DNA of 64,000 bases from Rachicladosporium sp. CCFEE 5018 (taxonomy: Eukaryota > Ascomycota > Dothideomycetes > Cladosporiales > Cladosporiaceae), in the NCBI GenBank assembly GCA_002077045.2, contig KZ111169.1, positions 1 through 64,000 on the forward strand. The letters are read 5' to 3'. A model generated the notes under the pieces. It was given only the letters and a program-made list of their open reading frames with translations, did not search any database and was not told the DNA's origin. Shown piece by piece: positions 22,924 through 33,186 of the stretch. Made by a program: the position numbers and the translations under genes. How positions within the stretch are numbered: position 1 is the stretch's first letter; each line of letters begins with the position of its first letter.

Positions 22924-25486
22924 ATGGCGTGGAAGATATGGAGCATCGGCGTGCTGCTGGCAGCAAGCTCAGTAACCGCACAAGAAGGCAGTGAGGTCTT
23001 TACCAAGTCCAGCAACGACTCGCTCCTCTGGGGACCGTACAAACCGAACCTATACTTCGGAGTACGACCACGCATACCCAAGTCTCTGACAACAGCACTA
23101 CTATGGGCACGAGTCGAAGACTTCAGCAAGGTCCAGAACTCGATCCGACACACATGCGAACAAAACGATGGCATGGCCGGCTATGGCTGGGATTCATATG
23201 ACCCTCGGACTGGAGGTGTACAGACTATACACGATACGGGCAATGGTATAGACTTAGAGACGAGTTTTGTCAAGCTGGACTCGGGAGCATGGGCAGCAAG
23301 AGTGAAGGGAACACCGCGAGAGGATGCCGAGCCTCAGGGCGGCAGTCAGGGAGGAGTTCAGACCCTCAAGACTGCGGTCTGGTTGAATGTAGGTCTGGAG
23401 GGTTTGGGGAGTCTAGAAGTCAGAGATGCTGAGAGCGGGGAGGAGATTGGCTTCGAAGGCGATGTAATCATCGAAGGGCAGTCGACAGATCTTGGAGACT
23501 TCGTCTTGAAGGTCACAGAGCCCAGTAGCAACTCGCACCCCATGCACAGCCATGCATCGTACCAGGCCAAGCCACTCGATCATACACTCGTCCACTCACT
23601 ACAAATCCAGGAAGAAGCGCTATGGCAAGCGAAGCGTGAGTTCATGACATGAGCTCGATGACACTCCAGTCATGCTGATTCTGACCAAGCATTGTTCCAG
23701 CCATTCTTTTCAGCTCGATGAAGTCTACGATCGACGGATATGTCGAAAAATACACTACCGAGAAGATGCCACCGCCATGGCAGACTTACACGATCCAGAA
23801 CAATCCTGGCCAAGGCAACTCCCATCTCGTGCAGAAGGTCTTCGAAGGTGCCTTTGAGTTCGACGTGATCTTCGCATCGGCTTCACAAGAGTCATCTATC
23901 ACAGCTGGGTCAATAGGCGAGCGCATCTCCGCTGTGCAGAAGTCATTCGATGATAAATACCTTCAAGTGCTGAAGCCACAGGCACCTTTTACAGCCTCTA
24001 AGTACGTTCCTTTCGCCAAGAGCCTGTTCAGTAATCTAATCGGCGGCATCGGCTACTTTCAAGGGGATCAAGTCATCGATCGATCGTACGCTAGCGAGTA
24101 CGACGAGGAGAGCGAAGGCTTCTGGATCGAGACTGCCGAAGCTCGTGGCCGTAACCAGCAGAAGATCGAAGGACCTTACGAACTGTATACTGCGATCCCT
24201 TCGAGACCGTTCTTTCCACGAGGCTTCTTGTGGGATGAAGGCTTCCACTTACTGCCGATTCTTGACTGGGACCCGGAGCTAGTCATGCAGATTTTGTCGA
24301 GCTGGTTCAACCTCATGGACGAGGATGGCTGGATTGGAAGAGAGCAGATCCTGGGCAACGAGGCCAGATCGAAGGTGCCTGGCGAGTTCCAGGTCCAGTA
24401 TCCGCACTACGCTAACCCGCCAACCCTGTTCATGGTGCTCGAAGCCATTCTCGACAACGCTTTCGCCGTCGGCGATGACAGTAGCAGCGCTCAGAAGCCC
24501 CTGACTTTAGCCGCATACGACCCAAAAGCAACGAAACAATGGCTTCGCACACTATACCCTCTCCTCAAACGCCACTTCGCCTGGTACCGTCGTACCCAAA
24601 TCGGCGACCTGAAGTCGTACGATGGCCGCGGCGATGCACCCTCACAGAAGGAAGCCTACCGCTGGCGCGGCCGCAGCGAGCGCCATGTCCTCACCTCAGG
24701 CTTAGATGACTACCCACGGCCTCAGCCACCGCATCCTGGCGAGCTACATACTGACCTAATCTCCTGGATGGGCATGCTCAGTCGCGCCATGACGCGCATC
24801 GCCAGCTTTCTAGACGAGACCGAAGACGAAGCGAGCTTCACCAAGATCACGGAAGCCATCAAAAAGAACGTCGATGCGCTGCATTGGGACGAGAACGCGA
24901 AGACGTACTGCGATGCTACTGTGGATGAGTATGAGGAGAGCGTGCATGTATGCCACAAGGGATACATCTCGATCTTCCCATTCATAACTGGCTTGATGGG
25001 GCCCAAGCATGAGCATCTTGGTGCTGTGTTGGATTTGATCGCTGATGAGCAGGAATTGTGGAGTCCATTTGGCATCCGAAGTCTGAGTCTGAAGGATGAC
25101 TTCTATGGGACGGACGAGAATTATTGGAGAGGGCCGGTGTGGATGCCACTCAATTATCTTATCGTGAAAGAGCTGTTGGTAAGTCGCATCCTGGCCTGCG
25201 CAAGAAGATGAACTTCCCTCAAACTGACATCGTCCTACAGTCCCTCGCCGAGACCTCCGGTCCACACCAGAAGCACGCTGCGACAATGTACACTGCCCTT
25301 CGCAGCAACTTGATCAACACCATCTACAACTCGTGGGAGGAGACTGGCTTTGCATGGGAGCAGTACAACCCCGAGACTGGCAAAGGACAGCGAACGCAGC
25401 ACTTTACGGGCTGGACGAGTCTGATCGTGAAGGTCATTGCGATGCCGGATCTGAGTGGGAAGAAGGGAGGGCGTGATGAGCTTTAG
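22924..25486 (+). CDS. CWH41: Mannosyl-oligosaccharide glucosidase I (GH63)
   Basis: Three exons (22924-23635, 23701-25178, 25241-25486) join in phase to 811 residues. A signal sequence or anchor (MAWKIWSIGVLLAASSVTAQ) is followed by the GH63 N-terminal domain (LLWGPYKPNLYFGVRPR) and the catalytic (alpha/alpha)6 domain with SRPFFPRGFLWDEGFH, DWDPEL, DGWIGREQILG and FYGTDENYWRGPVWMPLNYL, all hallmarks of processing alpha-glucosidase I. The enzyme trims the outermost glucose of the N-glycan precursor in the ER lumen. The protein ends in GGRDEL, an ER-retrieval-type tetrapeptide, which suggests a soluble luminal form rather than only a membrane-anchored one. The gene is convergent with the PSD gene. 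Confidence 0.93.
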
Positions 25487-25815
25487 GGCATTGGGCCGGA
25501 TCTGCAGCCTTTTGGGAACGTGTCACGTGTGCCAGCATGCTGCTACCGGAAAAGCGTTCATAGAAGCGGGTAGTGTTCATAGGTAGTGAGTATACAAATA
25601 CAGCTGCATCGCCCACCGACGCCGTCGTAGCACCTTGCTTGCGTCAGCGGCGGTGTAGAAGCTATCACTGAAACACTACGACACTCGACGACGGCATCGC
25701 CACCTCGTGAACAGCTCGCTGCTGCGCTTGTAAACAGCTGGACGTGACCCTTGCCAGCGCAACTTGTAGAGGTAGTCTGCATCGGTAGTTCCGAGTCTTA
25801 AGAGGCAGGAAGACC
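25487..25815. other. Convergent 3' region between glucosidase I and PSD
   Basis: These 329 bases lie between two stop codons facing each other. They should contain both 3' UTRs and polyadenylation sites; no distinct terminator motif was identified. Confidence 0.4.
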
Positions 25816-27039
25816 CTACACCACCGCTTGCCCGACTCTCCATCCGACCTTGACATAGGTCTCACAGTTCTTCGCCGTATCTGCCTCATCAACTGTAGAG
25901 TTTGCCACCAGGTCCTCGTCCAACACAGCCGCTCCCGGCGGGAATAGCGTGATGACCGTGCTGCCACCATAGTAAAACGCACCCAGACATTGCCCTCTCT
26001 GAATCTCCGCTCCTGGAGCGATACCAGGATTGTACTTGATACTGCCCACCAGCATCGCGCCAACAGCAATGATTGCCACCAGCGAATTCGGGTTGGAAGT
26101 TGGGCGTACAAGCATCACAGACCTGCGGTTCTCGCAGAAGACATCCAGTGTCCCCGCCTCGTTGATAGCTTGCGGGTTGACTGTGTAGTACGTGCCCGGG
26201 ATCTCGGTGATGGACTCGACGCGGCCTGAGATTGGTGCGTGCCAGCGGTGGTAGTCTTGTGGTGCCAGGCGGGCGATGACCATACTTCCTCGTGTGAACG
26301 TTGTTACGAGTGAATCGGAGTCGAGCAAGCGCGCCATGGTGAAGCCGAAGCCCTTGATCCAGTACCTTGTCGCTGCGTCTGTGGTAGGGAAGGCAGTAAG
26401 ACGGCAGTCCGCCGGACTTGAGATGGCGAGTGCATTTTTGGGCTCAGCGATCGGCCTAGCAGAAGACTTGATTTCCCGCGCAAAGAAAGCATTAAAAGTC
26501 GGATACTTCGTCGGATCCGGCTTCACCATCTCACTCAAACTCCCCTGCAACTCAAAACTCTCAATGAACGGCTGAATATGCGCCACCGACTCGGGCGAAT
26601 CATACTGCGCGCCCATCTTCTCACTTTGAGCTTTCAGCAATGCCTGAGTCTGGTGCGATTGCAGCGCTTTGGCCTGTACGGAGCCGTAGTAGAGTAGATG
26701 CATGCCCAGACGGACGTACACGCTCATGGGCTCGAAGGACTTCTCGCCTGTTCCGCGGTCGATGACATAGTTCCCAAGGTGCCACTCGGCCTCGAGGTTA
26801 GCGAGGGAGTCGTAGGGGAAGACGCTGCGGAAGAGTGAGTGGGCTGTGTCGTGGTGTCCTGGGATGTGCAAGTGAGCTTTGGGAGGGGTGGCGTGGTCGC
26901 CAGCTTGGGTGGTGAGGCTGTCGAGGGTTGTGGCTGCGGCTGAAAAATGGTCTTCTGGAAGGGGTTTACTGGCGGTGGTTGTAGGTGTGGTTGAGGATAG
27001 CATGCTGCCGTCGAGAGTGTCATTTGGTTGAGACGCCAT
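25816..27039 (-). CDS. Phosphatidylserine decarboxylase
   Basis: Intronless frame of 407 residues from the ATG at 27039. The PSD domain starts near YPTFNAFFAREIKSSARPI and contains SPADCRLTAF, DYHRWHAPISG (the conserved His of the substrate site), and the self-cleavage motif YYGGST, whose Ser becomes the pyruvoyl group. The GGST form is a variant of LGST. The enzyme makes phosphatidylethanolamine from phosphatidylserine. The N-terminal 90 residues are low in complexity. The frame stays open upstream (FIKDYQLEVI) into the N gap at 27071, so the true start may be missing. No mitochondrial presequence is seen, hence a non-mitochondrial type is likely. Confidence 0.85.
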   Translation of the reverse strand: MASQPNDTLDGSMLSSTTPTTTASKPLPEDHFSAAATTLDSLTTQAGDHATPPKAHLHIPGHHDTAHSLFRSVFPYDSLANLEAEWHLGNYVIDRGTGEKSFEPMSVYVRLGMHLLYYGSVQAKALQSHQTQALLKAQSEKMGAQYDSPESVAHIQPFIESFELQGSLSEMVKPDPTKYPTFNAFFAREIKSSARPIAEPKNALAISSPADCRLTAFPTTDAATRYWIKGFGFTMARLLDSDSLVTTFTRGSMVIARLAPQDYHRWHAPISGRVESITEIPGTYYTVNPQAINEAGTLDVFCENRRSVMLVRPTSNPNSLVAIIAVGAMLVGSIKYNPGIAPGAEIQRGQCLGAFYYGGSTVITLFPPGAAVLDEDLVANSTVDEADTAKNCETYVKVGWRVGQAVV

Positions 27040-27070
27040 GATGACTTCGAGCTGGTAATCTTTGATGAAG

Positions 27071-27170
27071 NNNNNNNNNNNNNNNNNNNNNNNNNNNNNN
27101 NNNNNNNNNNNNNNNNNNNNNNNNNNNNNNNNNNNNNNNNNNNNNNNNNNNNNNNNNNNNNNNNNNNNNN
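27071..27170. other. Assembly gap (100 N)
   Basis: Exactly 100 N, the usual placeholder for a gap of unknown length. The 5' LTR, gag, protease and the first half of the reverse transcriptase of the chromovirus are missing here, several kilobases by family norms. Any frame crossing the gap is an artefact. Confidence 0.95.
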
Positions 27171-29770
27171 TGACTAATGCACCGGCTACGTTCCAGGCAT
27201 ACATTAATCGTGCCTTAGCAGGATTGGTAGATATTTGCTGCGTAGTGTACCTAGATGACATTCTCATCTACAGCGACTCGCGTGAGAACCACGTGCGAGA
27301 CCTACGCGCGGTGCTTGCGAGGCTTCGGAAGTTCGCCTTGTATGGCAACCGCAAGAAGTGCTCGTTCTTCACCAAAGAGACTGAGTACCTCGGGTACATG
27401 GTAAGCACCGTAGGCGTCTCGATGGATGCTCGCAGGGTAGCCACAATCGAGGAGTGGCCAACTCCTACAACCTTCAGAGAAATCCAGGTGTTCCTAGGCT
27501 TCGCCAATTTCTATCGAAGGTTCATTCGTTCGTACTCCAAGATTGTCGCTCCACTCACGAACTTGACGAAGGGAGCGAAGAATGGGAGAAAGACTGGTCC
27601 GCTGGAATGGGGCGCAGGCGAAGAGCATGCGTTCCGCATGACAAAAGCAGCCTTCACGCAGGCGCCAGTATTGCGACATTATAACCCCAAAGCAAAGCTC
27701 CGCATGGAGACAGATGCTTCACAGTTCGCCATCGCGGCAATACTGTCACAGCTGCTATACGAAGGCGAGGAGCATGCGGGGTGGTATCCTATCGCATTCT
27801 GGTCCAGAAAGCTGGTTCCAGCTGAGCAAAATTATGAGACTCATGATGGAGAGTTGTTGGCGATTGTCGAGGGCTTTAAGCAATTTCGCCACTACCTCGA
27901 AGGCGCAGCGCATGCGGTGCAGGTGCTGACAGATCACAACAATCTCCGAGGGTTCATGGGAGTGAAGCAGCTCAATGGAAGGCAGGCCAGGTGGGCTACC
28001 TTCTTGGCTTCATTCGACTTCGCCATTGAGCACCGCTCAGGCAAGTCAAATCCAGCTGACGCACCTTCGCGGAGACCTGACTACGCAGGCGAGTCGCAAG
28101 CGGTTCCCCATCTGCTACCGACACTGCAGAACAAACTTGCAGTGTGGGAAACCTCCTCAGATTTGGCCCCAATCATTGGCCGAGTTAGAGCAGGGCAGCA
28201 GGATGACCAAATGCGAGCCGCAGGCGACGAGCCGTGTGCAGTCATGATCCGAGCAGTGGTAAATGCAGCAGCCAGGGGCGAAGATCCTTTTGGTGGCCCA
28301 GCAGACGACTTGGCCAGCCTGATTGGCGTGCTCCAAAGAAGCGACAGCGAGTTGCCTGCGCTTCGCGAGCGCCTCGCTGGCGATGAGCATGCGTGGCGTG
28401 AAGCCAATGGCCTCTGGTACTACAACGATGCGTTGTACGTGCCAGAAGACAGCGCCATGCGTGCTGAGCTCATGCGCATTCATCATGATGATGAATTGGC
28501 TGGTCACTTCGGTCGTGACAAAACAGAAAAGCTTCTGCGGCGCAAATATTGGTGGCCTTCACTGGCCAAGGATGTCGAAGAACGTGTAGCCACGTGCTCG
28601 AACTGTGAATACATGAAAGCGAGGCGCCATCGGCCATATGGCGACGCGCAGGCGCTGCGCATGCCAAACAGGCCGTGGCAGGAATTGTCGATGGACATGA
28701 TCACTGATCTTCCTCCGAGTGTTCATGATGGCCAGAAATACGATGCCATCTTGGTCATTGTCGACAGGTACACCAAAATGAATCTGTACGCACCGACTAC
28801 CAAGCGCTGCACGAGCGTGGAGCTTGCGCAGATCTTGATGGAACGTGTTGTTCGCCAGTATGGTGTTCCAGCAGGCCTGTTGACAGATCGAGGTTCAATC
28901 TTCACCAGCCAGTATTGGAGTGACTTCGCATTCGAAGCGCATATGAAGCACAAGCTAAGCACAGCCTTCCACCCACAAACAGATGGACAAACAGAAAGAA
29001 TGAATCAAACATTAGAACAGTACCTTCGATGTTACTCTTCTGAAGAACAGGATCAATAGTCTGCAAAGCTATAGCAAGCGGAATTCGCAGTCAACAACAG
29101 CGTGCACCATGCGACTCGCATAAGCCCCTTCGAGTTGTTGTATAGTTGGCATCCAGATATCCGTGACCCAATTCGGGACGAATCTCGAGAGGAGAGGGTG
29201 CCAGCAGCGGCTGAGCGTGCGAGAAGCATGCGAAGCGCACACGCGGCGCTTGCAGAGCGCTGGCGTGTAGCCCAGGAGTCGCAGAAAATGTACCAGAACA
29301 AGCGCCAGAAGCCGATGACGTTCAAGGTTGGTGATAAGGTGCTGTTGTCAACAAAGAATCTGCGACTGCAAGGCGAAAGGAAGAAGCTGAGCGCGAAGTA
29401 CGTCGGGCCGTTTCGCATCCGAGACGCAGTCGGGCCGCAGGCGTACCGCTTAGCACTCCCAACGTCATACATCATTCACGATGTCTTTCATGTATCATTG
29501 CTTGAGCCATGGAGGCAGCGAGCAGGCGAGCAGCCTGCTGAGCCCATGCCTCTTGCAGAGCATGACGACGAATGGGAAGTTGAGGCAATCCAAGGCTCCA
29601 AGAAGTGGAAGGGCAAGCAATGGTATCTGGTCCAGTGGAAAGGCTGGCCAGAAGAATACACTAGTTGGGAGCCAAAAGAACACTGTGTAGGAGCTGAGCA
29701 GTTGATTGGCGCATGGGAGGCGCAGGCGGAGAGCACGAGGTCAACGAGAGCGAAGCGGAAGAAATGGTGA
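27171..29770 (+). pseudogene. Chromovirus pol (RT-RNase H-integrase-chromodomain), two internal stops
   Basis: Reverse transcriptase is entered at the TNAPATFQAYIN motif and has the catalytic YLDDILIYS. RNase H shows METDASQFAIAAILSQ, HDGELLAIVEGF, LTDHNNL and the RSGKSNPADAPSR end. Integrase has the HHCC zinc finger (HHDDELAGHFG to CSNCEYMK), the catalytic core from MDMITDLP with DRYTKM, LTDRGSIFTS and FHPQTDGQTERMN, and a GPY/F-like region (VGPFRIRDAVGPQAYRL). A chromodomain (WEVEAIQGSKKWKGKQWYLV, WKGWPEEYTSWEP) closes the protein. TAG stops at 29057-29059 and 29072-29074 interrupt an otherwise continuous frame between the integrase core and VNNSVHHATRISPFELLY. Each TAG is one RIP-type transition away from TGG or CAG. 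Confidence 0.92.
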
Positions 29771-29900
29771 GAAGTTGGTAGGAAAGTTTTCATTTCCTAC
29801 CGCGCCACGCAGGCGCCACGCCGCCGCAGAGCAGGGGCGGCGACGGGAGTATGCCATCGGACCCGCCACCCCTCTCTCACCCCCTCACTCCCCTCTCTCC

Positions 29901-30612
29901 TCACTCCTCCTCCTCGTCCTCCTCGACGTCCGCTGGGCCATCCGGGCCCAGCAGAGCGTCCACGGACGCGATGTCCTCCTCCGAGGCGCCGGCGAGGCGC
30001 AGGCCCTGCGCATGCGGTTAGCAGTTGTATACAGCGCCTCGAATCCTCTGAGAAACTCACGATCTTACCGATCTCTCCTCCCGCGAGCCCGATGCGGCGG
30101 AGACTCTGCATCTCCAGGGTGGACGCCTCGTTGCTCCCCGCAAACGCCACGGCTGCGCTGCGCTTGCGCGGCGTGCGGCGGTCGCCGGTGACTTGATTGC
30201 GGTTGCGGTCGAAGGTGCGGAGGGACGTGGTGAGGTTCACCTGCGCGGCGCGCGCGGTGCGCAGGAGCGGCGCATCCGGGTCGTCGCCGCCGGCAGTCTG
30301 GTTGCTGAGGGCGGTGCGGGCACGCACAAGCGCGTTGAGGGCGGGGATCAGGGGAGCATCCGTCGGCTCGCAGGCGTGGCGCTGGCGCACACAACGGGGG
30401 CACTTGCGCTTGAACATGCCGAAGGTGGTGCCGCAGGTGTATTCTACGCAGGCTGTCAGCAGGCTGCTCGCATGCGAAGCGCATGGGAATCACATACGGT
30501 CCATGTCCTCGTCCATGTAGGGGATGCAGCGGTTGCAGATTTGGATGAGTGGCTTGGAGTCGCGGGCGGGCGTGCCGCCGCCGGCAGTGGATGAGGGAGT
30601 TGGCGACTCCAT
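29901..30612 (-). CDS. Antisense spliced cargo gene within chromovirus, Cys-rich protein
   Basis: Three exons on the strand opposite to pol: 30612-30498, 30443-30061, 30005-29901. Donors are GTATGT and GTGAGT, acceptors are gcgTAG and gcgCAG, the introns are 54 and 55 nt, and the phases join exactly to 200 residues. A Cys-rich module (residues about 27-64) has the spacing C-x2-C-x12-C-x10-C-x2-C-x6-C (ICNRC, YTCGTTFG, KCPRCVRQRHAC), a likely zinc-binding domain reminiscent of, but not identical to, Zn2Cys6. An Arg-rich stretch near DRRTPRKRSAA and an acidic end (DVEEDEEEE) follow. Because the introns lie antisense to the genomic RNA, they would survive retrotransposition. I do not recognise the family. 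A regulator of the element or host chromatin is conceivable but unproven. Confidence 0.65.
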
Positions 30613-30987
30613 TGCTGGGCGCGTGCGGGGTGCGTGCGAGGTGTGTGTGATGAGCTTGGTGTGCGCTGGCCAAATGTGAGCTTGATGGGAGCGTTGGTGT
30701 TGCAAGAGAGCAGCATGCGTGTCGCTTGCTGTGAGCAAGCGGCGGGCTTTGTTGTTGTTGTCACCCCAACACAGAAGGCCCACGATTTGTCCACAGGGAA
30801 GGCACGCGAGACACTGAAGCGCGCATGCGCCGCGCACGAAGCGCGCATGCGACCTACCTGCGAGGCTCAGGAACGTACATTCCTGAGCTGCCTACAAGTG
30901 CGCATTGGCGCAACACATTCCGCGATGGCTACAAGTCGTCGCCCACGGTGTTCATTGTCTTCCTGCACAGTCGAGGACGACTTGCAT

Positions 30988-31150
30988 GGAGAGGGAGGCA
31001 ATTGTTACAGGGCGTGGTTGGTATGCAGTGAAGTTGTAGTAGCCTTGGCGCCTGAGGCACTACGCTTGGCGGCTGCATGCGCATCACCTGCGAGTCGCAG
31101 GCGGGTAATGCGCAAAGCAGCGATTAGTCTTGGTACCTAGGCAGTGCTTG
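30988..31150 (+). repeat. Polypurine tract and start of 3' LTR
   Basis: ggagagggaggcaa (30988-31001) is a polypurine tract of the type that primes plus-strand synthesis. It is followed at 31003 by tgttacaggg, a canonical TG start of an LTR. About 95 bases from 31005 are shared with the RIP-mutated copy at 617-711, which supports the LTR assignment. The end of the LTR is not identifiable. Confidence 0.65.
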
Positions 31151-32750
31151 CTTAGTGTCGTCCTATACGTTGCGAGATACCTACAATATAGATATCCTTT
31201 ATCAATACGTAAGCTACGGTATCGATCTATACTTAATTAAAGGCCTATATCCGTTAAGGTAAGCGTATAATATACTTTACGATATTATATAACTTGCTAA
31301 TAGCGAACTAATTACGCTAGACCTTAAAGGACTACTCGTTACTAGCCTCGAGGAGGGCTTTATAGTATACCGTAAGGCTATTACTAAAGAGTAGTGCCTT
31401 TACTACTAGATTAACAATATAGCCCTAATACCGTAGCCGGTATTAGTCCTTATCGAGCGAGTACTCGGCTACGAGGGCGTTAATATAGGTATCGTTATTC
31501 TCGGTATTATCTATTATAAAGCCTTCGACCTTATCTTCGATACCGTAGTCTTAAATAACTATACTAAGGTACTTTACGTAGTTCTCGCCGGTATAGCGGC
31601 CTTTAATAGCTAGTATCGTAATAAGGGTATTACGTAGCTTACCGTACCTATTAATCTAGTAAGTAACGATACTAAGAAGGGATAGATTATTACTAGATAA
31701 CTAGCTATTAAAGGAGAGCGTAATAGAGCTCTTTACTATCTATAGGCTTGTTCTTACCTCCTACTTACGTTCTTCGTACGTACGTATTATCTACGCTCGT
31801 ACCGTACCTCTCTATAGTATTAGGCCGGCGATCTTTAGTCTACTACGAAGGAGGAGGTTACGGAGTAGTATACTAGTAGCCTACGAGAGCGTAATATCGT
31901 CCTTCGCTATCTAATTAATAAAGTCCTTACGCTACTTCTCCTCGAATAGATACTCGTTAAAGAAGCCCTCGAGTTAATCGATACGCTCGGCGGTAGTAAG
32001 TACCTTCTTCTCGAGGCCCTTACTATACTCGTTACGTAAATAAGACGTATAGTACGTAGTAGTACTTAATATCATAGTCTTAATCTTACTAGTATCGTAG
32101 TAGGGCTTATAGATCTATCGCTTATACTACTTCCTATCTCCTAACTTCTTTATATCGAGCTCTATACCGTACTTATAGATCTATAATATCCGATTAGTAC
32201 TAATACGTTAAAGTTAACGTCTATAAGGGCGGTATTCGTAAGGGAGCGTAGTAAAGTCTAGGGCCTAATAGATACGGTCCTTTGTACTAATCTACTCTTC
32301 TCTATTAGGCTTATCGTCGCTTAATAGTATAGTAGTATTAGGTGTTAGCGTAGGTATAAGAGAATTCGATTCGATACTCGGAAGCGTAATACCTAGGCTA
32401 TTACTAGTTAAGGTAACTTTAGCGCGTAATTGCGAAGGAACGCGAGGAGCTAGGGTATTCCCCTTAAAGGGTAACGTTCTTTAAGATACCTTCTAGCCTT
32501 TAGTACGCGTAAGTGTTATTTGCTATAATATTAACGCGTTATTTAATAATATGTTTATTTAATATACTATATAGCCGGCTTTCTTAGAACTTAGTAGTTT
32601 ATACCTCCGCGCTCTCCAATTAGCTAGCTTATAGGGCTAAAGCGCGGGATCTACGCGAGCCGTGCTTCCTTATAGCTTATCCCCGGAAAGATCTACAAAA
32701 CTAAGCCTATTAGAGCCTAGGGTTAGGGATACTCAATGTGTGGTTAACTA
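31150..32750. repeat. RIP-mutated repeat block
   Basis: TpA-rich with CpA/TpG depletion and no open frames, starting abruptly next to the hardly mutated chromovirus. The chromovirus may therefore have inserted into, or recombined with, older mutated repeats. The identity of the original element is not recognisable by eye. Confidence 0.8.
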
Positions 32751-32800
32751 ACTTAACCCTAATATAACATATAGATCAAAAGAATAGTATCAACATCAAT

Positions 32801-32911
32801 CGGATTGGCATATCGGATTGGCAGGTGATACGATTATCGGATTGGATAATGCTCAAGCAATCACGACCGGATTGGCACTAAGATCAAGCAATCACAGGAC
32901 GATTGCTTGAT
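32801..32911. promoter_or_regulatory. Cluster of four CCAATCCG boxes plus 11-bp hairpin
   Basis: The octamer cggattgg (CCAATCCG on the other strand) occurs at 32801, 32814, 32838 and 32868. The decamer-scale motif tcaagcaatcac occurs at 32853 and 32884. At 32883-32911 a perfect 11-bp inverted repeat (atcaagcaatc / gattgcttgat) encloses a 7-base loop. CCAAT boxes bind the HAP/CBC complex in fungi. The cluster ends just upstream of a small open frame starting at 32938. A role as promoter or as the edge of a repeat is inference. Confidence 0.45.
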
Positions 32912-32937
32912 GAGCGACCGATTTATGACAGCACTGG

Positions 32938-33186
32938 GTGATGCAACCTACGTCCACTTCCGCGCCAGATCAGGACCTAGACGAACACCACGCAGAACTC
33001 GACGAAATACTAAGCGAGATGGCCGCCGAACAGCCGTCTATGTCGTGGCTGGAGCTTGCGCAACAGCTGCGGGTCGAGCTTACTCGCCAGGTCTCTTATA
33101 GAGTCGAAAGCGGGGCCGAGTCGCACACAAAGGCCTCACAGCATCTGGAGATCCTCGAGCAGCTGATCAAGCTATTGGGTACCTGA
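32938..33186 (+). CDS. Hypothetical 82-residue helical protein
   Basis: The frame encodes a Gln/Glu/Leu-rich, largely helical protein (ELDEILSEMAAE, WLELAQQLRVELT, SQHLEILEQLIKLLG) ending LLGT. It follows directly after the CCAAT cluster and a RIP block and has normal composition. No family is recognised, and its short length makes it uncertain. Confidence 0.35.
   Translation: MMQPTSTSAPDQDLDEHHAELDEILSEMAAEQPSMSWLELAQQLRVELTRQVSYRVESGAESHTKASQHLEILEQLIKLLGT

Larger units (their letters stand above)
27171..31150 (+). mobile_element. Ty3/Gypsy chromovirus, 5' part lost in gap
   Basis: The element comprises the second half of reverse transcriptase, RNase H, integrase and a C-terminal chromodomain in one frame (27171-29770), then 1.2 kb of GC-rich sequence carrying an antisense gene (29901-30612), a polypurine tract (30988-31001) and the start of the 3' LTR at 31003. 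Sequence composition changes abruptly to RIP type at about 31150, so the LTR is truncated or its end lies in mutated DNA. The element itself is hardly RIP-mutated, so it is young or has escaped RIP. A RIP-mutated relative of its LTR lies at 617-711. Confidence 0.85.

Noticed and set aside
27062..27170. Pol frame starting left of the gap
   Set aside because: The bases before the N run belong to the PSD side; the true pol start is missing.
25816..27267. Open frame running from the PSD gene through the N gap into the retroelement
   Set aside because: It only exists because N codons are not read as stops; the two sides are unrelated.
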